Of a stretch of DNA of 10,027 nucleotides, positions 7,678 through 10,027 are shown one piece after another. This stretch comes from Spirochaeta sp. GTDB taxonomy: Bacteria; Spirochaetota; Spirochaetia; DSM-27196; Alkalispirochaetaceae. The position numbers and the translations under genes were made by a program. The stretch is taken from positions 1 through 10,027 of the forward strand of contig JAQIBO010000523.1 in assembly GCA_027859055.1 (NCBI GenBank), read 5' to 3'. The notes under the pieces were generated by a model. The model had not been told where the DNA came from, searched no databases, and saw only the letters and a list, made by a program, of their open reading frames with translations. The first letter of the stretch is position 1. Each line of letters opens with the position of its first letter.

Positions 7678-8772
7678 CTACGCCTCCTCGCGGATCCGAG
7701 CACCATCGGATGTGTCGAAAAACATCAGATGCGCGCGGGGCACCACGGCGGTGATGGCGTCGCCTTCGGTGCGCAATTGCGAGCGCTTTGAAACGTACTC
7801 GTTAACGGTAAGAGTCACTTCGTCGCCGAGCCCGATCCGGTAGATCACGTCGGAACCGAGAAAGAGAGTCTTTTCAACGTTGCCATCGAACGCCACGTCG
7901 TCCGGTGAGACCTTCTCGTCCGGTGGAAGAATTCGGGCGTCCTCCGGTCGAAACGCCACCCGGACGTCCGCCTGACTGCGGCCCTGGGGGATGTTCATCC
8001 GTGACCGCGTATCCTCGGTAACGGAGCTGTCGATCACCGCACCACCGTAGATGTTCATATTGCCTACGAAGGTAGCCACAAACTCGTTGGCGGGATCGCG
8101 ATAGATGTCCCAGGGAGTACCGATCTGTTGCACCACCCCGAAGTTCATTACCGCGATGCGGTCGGAGATCACCAACGCCTCCTCCTGGTCGTGCGTGACG
8201 TACACCGCAGTGATGCCGAGCTGTCGCTGAATATCAAGAATGTCTTCCCGCATCTGGATCCGGAGCTTGGCGTCGAGATTGGACAGCGGCTCGTCCAGCA
8301 GCAGGAGCCGGGGCTCGATCACCATCGCCCGGGCGAGACCGACGCGCTGTTGCTGCCCGCCGGAGAGTTTATCGGGAGTGCGTTCTTCATATCCGGAGAG
8401 TTGCACCGTTGCCAGCGCACGGGTCACCTTGGGCCCAATCTCCTTCTGGGGAATCTTGCGGTTCTTGAGGCCGAACGCCACGTTCTCCGCCACGGTCATG
8501 TGGGGAAAGACGGCGTAGTTCTGAAACACCATACCGATATCTCGGCTGTGGGCGGGAACCTTGTCGATCACCGCCTCGCCCACTCGGATATGGCCGGCGT
8601 CCTGGTTGTAGAAACCGGCAATTGTTCTCAGAAGGGTCGTCTTCCCGCATCCACTGGGTCCCAGCAGCGTGAAAAACTCGCCTTCCATCACTTCAATCGA
8701 AACGTCATCCAATGCCACGACGCCGGGAAACGTCTTGCGGATGTTCTCAATCTGAATCGGTTTTGCAGGCAT
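7678..8772 (-). CDS. ABC transporter ATP-binding protein (PotA/FbpC/AfuC class)
   Basis: This 364-residue nucleotide-binding subunit powers the permease. Walker A is G38-P-S-G-C-G-K44-T, the Q-loop glutamine is Q84, the ABC signature is L136-S-G-G-Q140, Walker B is L-L-L-L-D160-E161-P, and the switch histidine is H194. After about residue 235 comes a regulatory TOBE-like domain (about 270-355, with VAFRPEDARI), typical of the carbohydrate, polyamine and iron ATPases of this class. The frame stays open upstream to 8853, but the start at 8772 was chosen because the family normally begins a few residues before the first strand (PIQIENIRKTF) and because GAGAGG (8782-8777) lies 4 nt before it. The upstream 27 codons overlap the intergenic hairpin. 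It is separated from the binding-protein gene by 109 bp. Confidence 0.95.
   Translation of the reverse strand: MPAKPIQIENIRKTFPGVVALDDVSIEVMEGEFFTLLGPSGCGKTTLLRTIAGFYNQDAGHIRVGEAVIDKVPAHSRDIGMVFQNYAVFPHMTVAENVAFGLKNRKIPQKEIGPKVTRALATVQLSGYEERTPDKLSGGQQQRVGLARAMVIEPRLLLLDEPLSNLDAKLRIQMREDILDIQRQLGITAVYVTHDQEEALVISDRIAVMNFGVVQQIGTPWDIYRDPANEFVATFVGNMNIYGGAVIDSSVTEDTRSRMNIPQGRSQADVRVAFRPEDARILPPDEKVSPDDVAFDGNVEKTLFLGSDVIYRIGLGDEVTLTVNEYVSKRSQLRTEGDAITAVVPRAHLMFFDTSDGARIREEA
7683..7689 (-). promoter_or_regulatory. Shine-Dalgarno of the permease gene, inside the ATPase gene
   Basis: On the minus strand the sequence is GAGGAGG, 7 nt before the permease ATG at 7675-7673. It is embedded in the last codons of the ATPase gene (R-E-E-A), so the permease does not depend only on coupling to the ATPase stop codon 2 bp away. 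Confidence 0.8.
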
Positions 8773-8819
8773 GGAACCTCTCTGTACGGATGTAGGGTTT
8801 TTAGGTAGAAATAGTGATC

Positions 8820-8847
8820 CGCCGCCGAAGCTGAAGCTCCGGCGGCG
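8820..8847 (-). other. GC-rich hairpin between binding-protein and ATPase genes
   Basis: The arms CGCCGCCG (8820-8827) and CGGCGGCG (8840-8847) are perfectly complementary over 8 bp; an inner AGC/GCT with a small loop can extend the stem past one mismatch. On the minus strand it is followed by ATCACTATTTCTACC, a weak T-containing tract rather than a clean T-run. It may act as a partial terminator or attenuator, or as a barrier to 3' exonucleases. Such elements after a binding-protein gene commonly let it be expressed above its permease and ATPase. Confidence 0.55.
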
Positions 8848-8861
8848 AACCACTGTTAGGA

Positions 8862-8880
8862 ATCACCGCGTGACGGTGAT
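8862..8880 (-). other. Hairpin immediately after the solute-binding protein stop codon
   Basis: A perfect 7-bp inverted repeat, ATCACCG / CGGTGAT, with a 5-nt loop begins one base after the TAA stop of the binding-protein gene. No T-run follows it on the minus strand, so it is more likely an RNA-stabilising or processing structure than a full terminator. Confidence 0.6.
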
Positions 8881-8881
8881 C

Positions 8882-9895
8882 TTACAGTTCGAGCTCCATC
8901 AGCAGCTCGCGGAAGCGCTCGATGAAGGCTGCCCGGTTTCCCGCGGACCACTCGAAATCATATTCGATCGTGTTGATCTCGCTCATGGGAGGCAATCCCG
9001 ACGGAGCATCGGCATCGCTACGGACCGGGCGGCGGCCCATCTCGTTGACGAGGAAGTTCTGCACGCGGGCCGAAAGTGCCCAGTCGACGAACGTCTGAGC
9101 GCCCTCGAGGTTGGGTGCGCCCTTGATGATTGCGATCCCGTCGGGAGCGGCTACGGCTCCATCTTCAGGATACACGATTTCGATCGGACCGCCCCCTTCG
9201 ACGAATCGCTGACCGTTGTCTTCAAGGGTAATACCCACCGGCGCTTCTCCATCGTTCACGAAACGCGGTACCGCACCGGAGCTCGACGAGATGAAGAAGT
9301 TCTCCATCATGGAGCGGTAGATGTCCCAGCCTTCTTCGCCGTCACCGTAGATTGCCAGCACGTTTGCCAGCTGCATGTAGGACGAACCGGACTGATCCGC
9401 CCGAGCGGTGACAACGCCATTCTCGAATCGATCATCGGCCAGGTCGGTCCAGGTTGTCGGGTATTCATCTTCACTGAGCATGTCCGTGTTCACCACGAAG
9501 ACGTTCATGATGCCGGTGTATGGAAGCCAGTTGGTTCCAACCTTGTAGACATCCTCGATCATGTCCCAGTCGGCCGGCTGATAGGGTTCCAGCAGATCAG
9601 CGTTCTGCTCCAGCGGTTCTCCACCAATGCTCCAGATCACGTCCGCCTGCGGGTTGGAAGACTCCGCCACGACGCGATTGATCACATCGCCCGAACCCAT
9701 CTTGATGACTTCAAGCTCGATGTCGGGATAGTCCTCTTCCCACATGCGGACCATGCCGGCGATGATCGTGTCCTCATGGGCGCTGTAGGCAACGACCTTA
9801 TTCGTCTCTTCTCCCGCGCCTGATGCAAACGCAGTCGCCGCACCAAATACCATCGCCACGACCACGAGGATCGCGACTAATCGGGTTTTTCTCAT
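8882..9895 (-). CDS. Periplasmic solute-binding protein of iron(III)/sugar-phosphate type ABC transporter
   Basis: This 337-residue protein is the extracellular receptor of the transporter. Its start has a classical signal peptide, MRKTRLVAILVVVAMVFG...AFA|SGAGEE, a form common in spirochaetes. The mature part follows the FbpA/AfuA fold order: VVAYSAHE near residue 40, QADVIWSIGGEP (83-94), YTGIMNVFVVNTD (126-138), I202-SSSSG, F212-VNDGEAPVGI and V241-YPEDGAVAAPDGIAI. In FbpA-type iron binders a Tyr-Tyr pair follows the VasGE.a.G segment; here the matching place reads T223-L-E225-D226-N-G with no tyrosine, so iron is an unlikely ligand. The Ser-rich S203-S206 loop could bind a phosphate group (inference). 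The frame opens upstream to 9967, but the start at 9895 has a perfect AAGGAGG site and begins directly with the signal peptide. First gene of the operon. Confidence 0.92.
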   Translation of the reverse strand: MRKTRLVAILVVVAMVFGAATAFASGAGEETNKVVAYSAHEDTIIAGMVRMWEEDYPDIELEVIKMGSGDVINRVVAESSNPQADVIWSIGGEPLEQNADLLEPYQPADWDMIEDVYKVGTNWLPYTGIMNVFVVNTDMLSEDEYPTTWTDLADDRFENGVVTARADQSGSSYMQLANVLAIYGDGEEGWDIYRSMMENFFISSSSGAVPRFVNDGEAPVGITLEDNGQRFVEGGGPIEIVYPEDGAVAAPDGIAIIKGAPNLEGAQTFVDWALSARVQNFLVNEMGRRPVRSDADAPSGLPPMSEINTIEYDFEWSAGNRAAFIERFRELLMELEL

Positions 9896-9901
9896 TCTGA
9901 G

Positions 9902-9908
9902 CCTCCTT
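9902..9908 (-). promoter_or_regulatory. Shine-Dalgarno of the solute-binding protein gene
   Basis: On the minus strand the sequence is AAGGAGG, 6 nt before the ATG at 9895-9893. It is the best ribosome-binding site in the operon and decides the start: the longer frame from 9967 would add 24 residues ahead of a complete signal peptide. Confidence 0.9.
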
Positions 9909-9965
9909 AAGACTGAAATACGTATCTCCAGCATGAGGGGTGTTGCCCGGGAATCCAATCGAAAC

Positions 9966-9993
9966 ATTTTACGATAACCGGTACTATTTTACG
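9966..9993. repeat. Direct repeat ATTTTACG upstream of the operon
   Basis: ATTTTACG occurs at 9966-9973 and again at 9986-9993, a 20-bp period (about two helical turns), 71-98 bp upstream of the binding-protein start. On the minus strand each copy reads CGTAAAAT, whose TAAAAT could serve as a -10 hexamer, but I found no good -35 at 16-18 bp from either. It could be an operator for a regulator or part of the promoter region. No regulator gene is in the window. Confidence 0.3.
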
Positions 9994-10027
9994 GTGGCGC
10001 GCACTCAACGATCGATGACACCGCTTT

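Noticed and set aside
6951..7706. 251-codon minus-strand open frame overlapping the permease
   Set aside because: It is a shifted frame of the permease gene, rich in Arg, His and Ser and without membrane helices.
8773..8853. 27-codon N-terminal extension of the ABC ATPase
   Set aside because: It overlaps the intergenic hairpin and has unusual composition. The family starts at MPAKPIQIENI, and GAGAGG lies just before that ATG.
8771..9823. 350-codon plus-strand open frame
   Set aside because: It lies antisense to the binding-protein gene, has no recognisable motifs, and the opposite strand shows clear family signatures. It is a shadow of GC-rich coding sequence.
6023..9895. Annotation as an iron(III) uptake system
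   Set aside because: It is the default label for this architecture, but the binding protein lacks the tyrosine pair and the linked enzymes act on sugars.
9896..9967. 24-codon N-terminal extension of the solute-binding protein
   Set aside because: A complete signal peptide and a perfect ribosome-binding site define the start at 9895. The extension would bury the signal peptide.
9896..10027. A sigma-70 promoter for the operon
   Set aside because: TAAAAT boxes exist, but no acceptable -35 lies at the right distance, so I list only the direct repeat.

Overview
The window shows the trailer end of a type I-C CRISPR array, a short decayed region, and a seven-gene operon on the minus strand. The operon looks built to import and process a phosphorylated sugar or amino sugar. 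The organism is most likely a spirochaete of the Spirochaeta/Alkalispirochaeta kind. This is inferred from the binding-protein signal peptide (ending AFASGAGEE), the NagB/PIG-L fusion protein and the GC-rich base composition; there is no rRNA or other direct marker.

Region by region. Positions 22-383 hold six 32-bp repeats with five 33-35 bp spacers. The cas genes and leader must lie to the left, outside the window. Positions 384-689 contain no convincing gene, only a possible coding relic. Positions 690-1051 hold the remains of an NlpC/P60 cell-wall peptidase lipoprotein on the plus strand: the lipoprotein signal peptide and the end of the catalytic domain survive in different frames, and the segment with the catalytic cysteine is missing. 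From 9895 down to 1052 everything reads leftward.

The operon order in the direction of transcription is: solute-binding protein (9895-8882), ABC ATPase (8772-7678), two-domain ABC permease (7675-6023), NagB-like/PIG-L fusion (6007-4136), HAD phosphatase (4111-3407), inositol-monophosphatase-family phosphatase (3403-2540) and membrane-anchored serine hydrolase (2530-1052). Gaps are 2-24 bp, except for 109 bp with two hairpins after the binding-protein gene.

Working model (inference). The transporter has the family architecture usually labelled 'iron(III)', but the binding protein lacks the tyrosine pair expected of FbpA-type iron binders, and the cargo genes are enzymes of phosphorylated and N-acetylated sugars. 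Related transporters (AfuABC) carry sugar phosphates. A phosphorylated amino sugar, or an amino-sugar/inositol phosphate, would be imported, deacetylated by the PIG-L domain and dephosphorylated by one of the two phosphatases. The NagB-like domain has lost several residues that canonical glucosamine-6-phosphate deaminase needs, so it may bind or isomerise something else. The terminal serine hydrolase would act outside the membrane, possibly releasing or modifying the substrate. No transcriptional regulator is visible in the window, and I could not identify a confident promoter or terminator.
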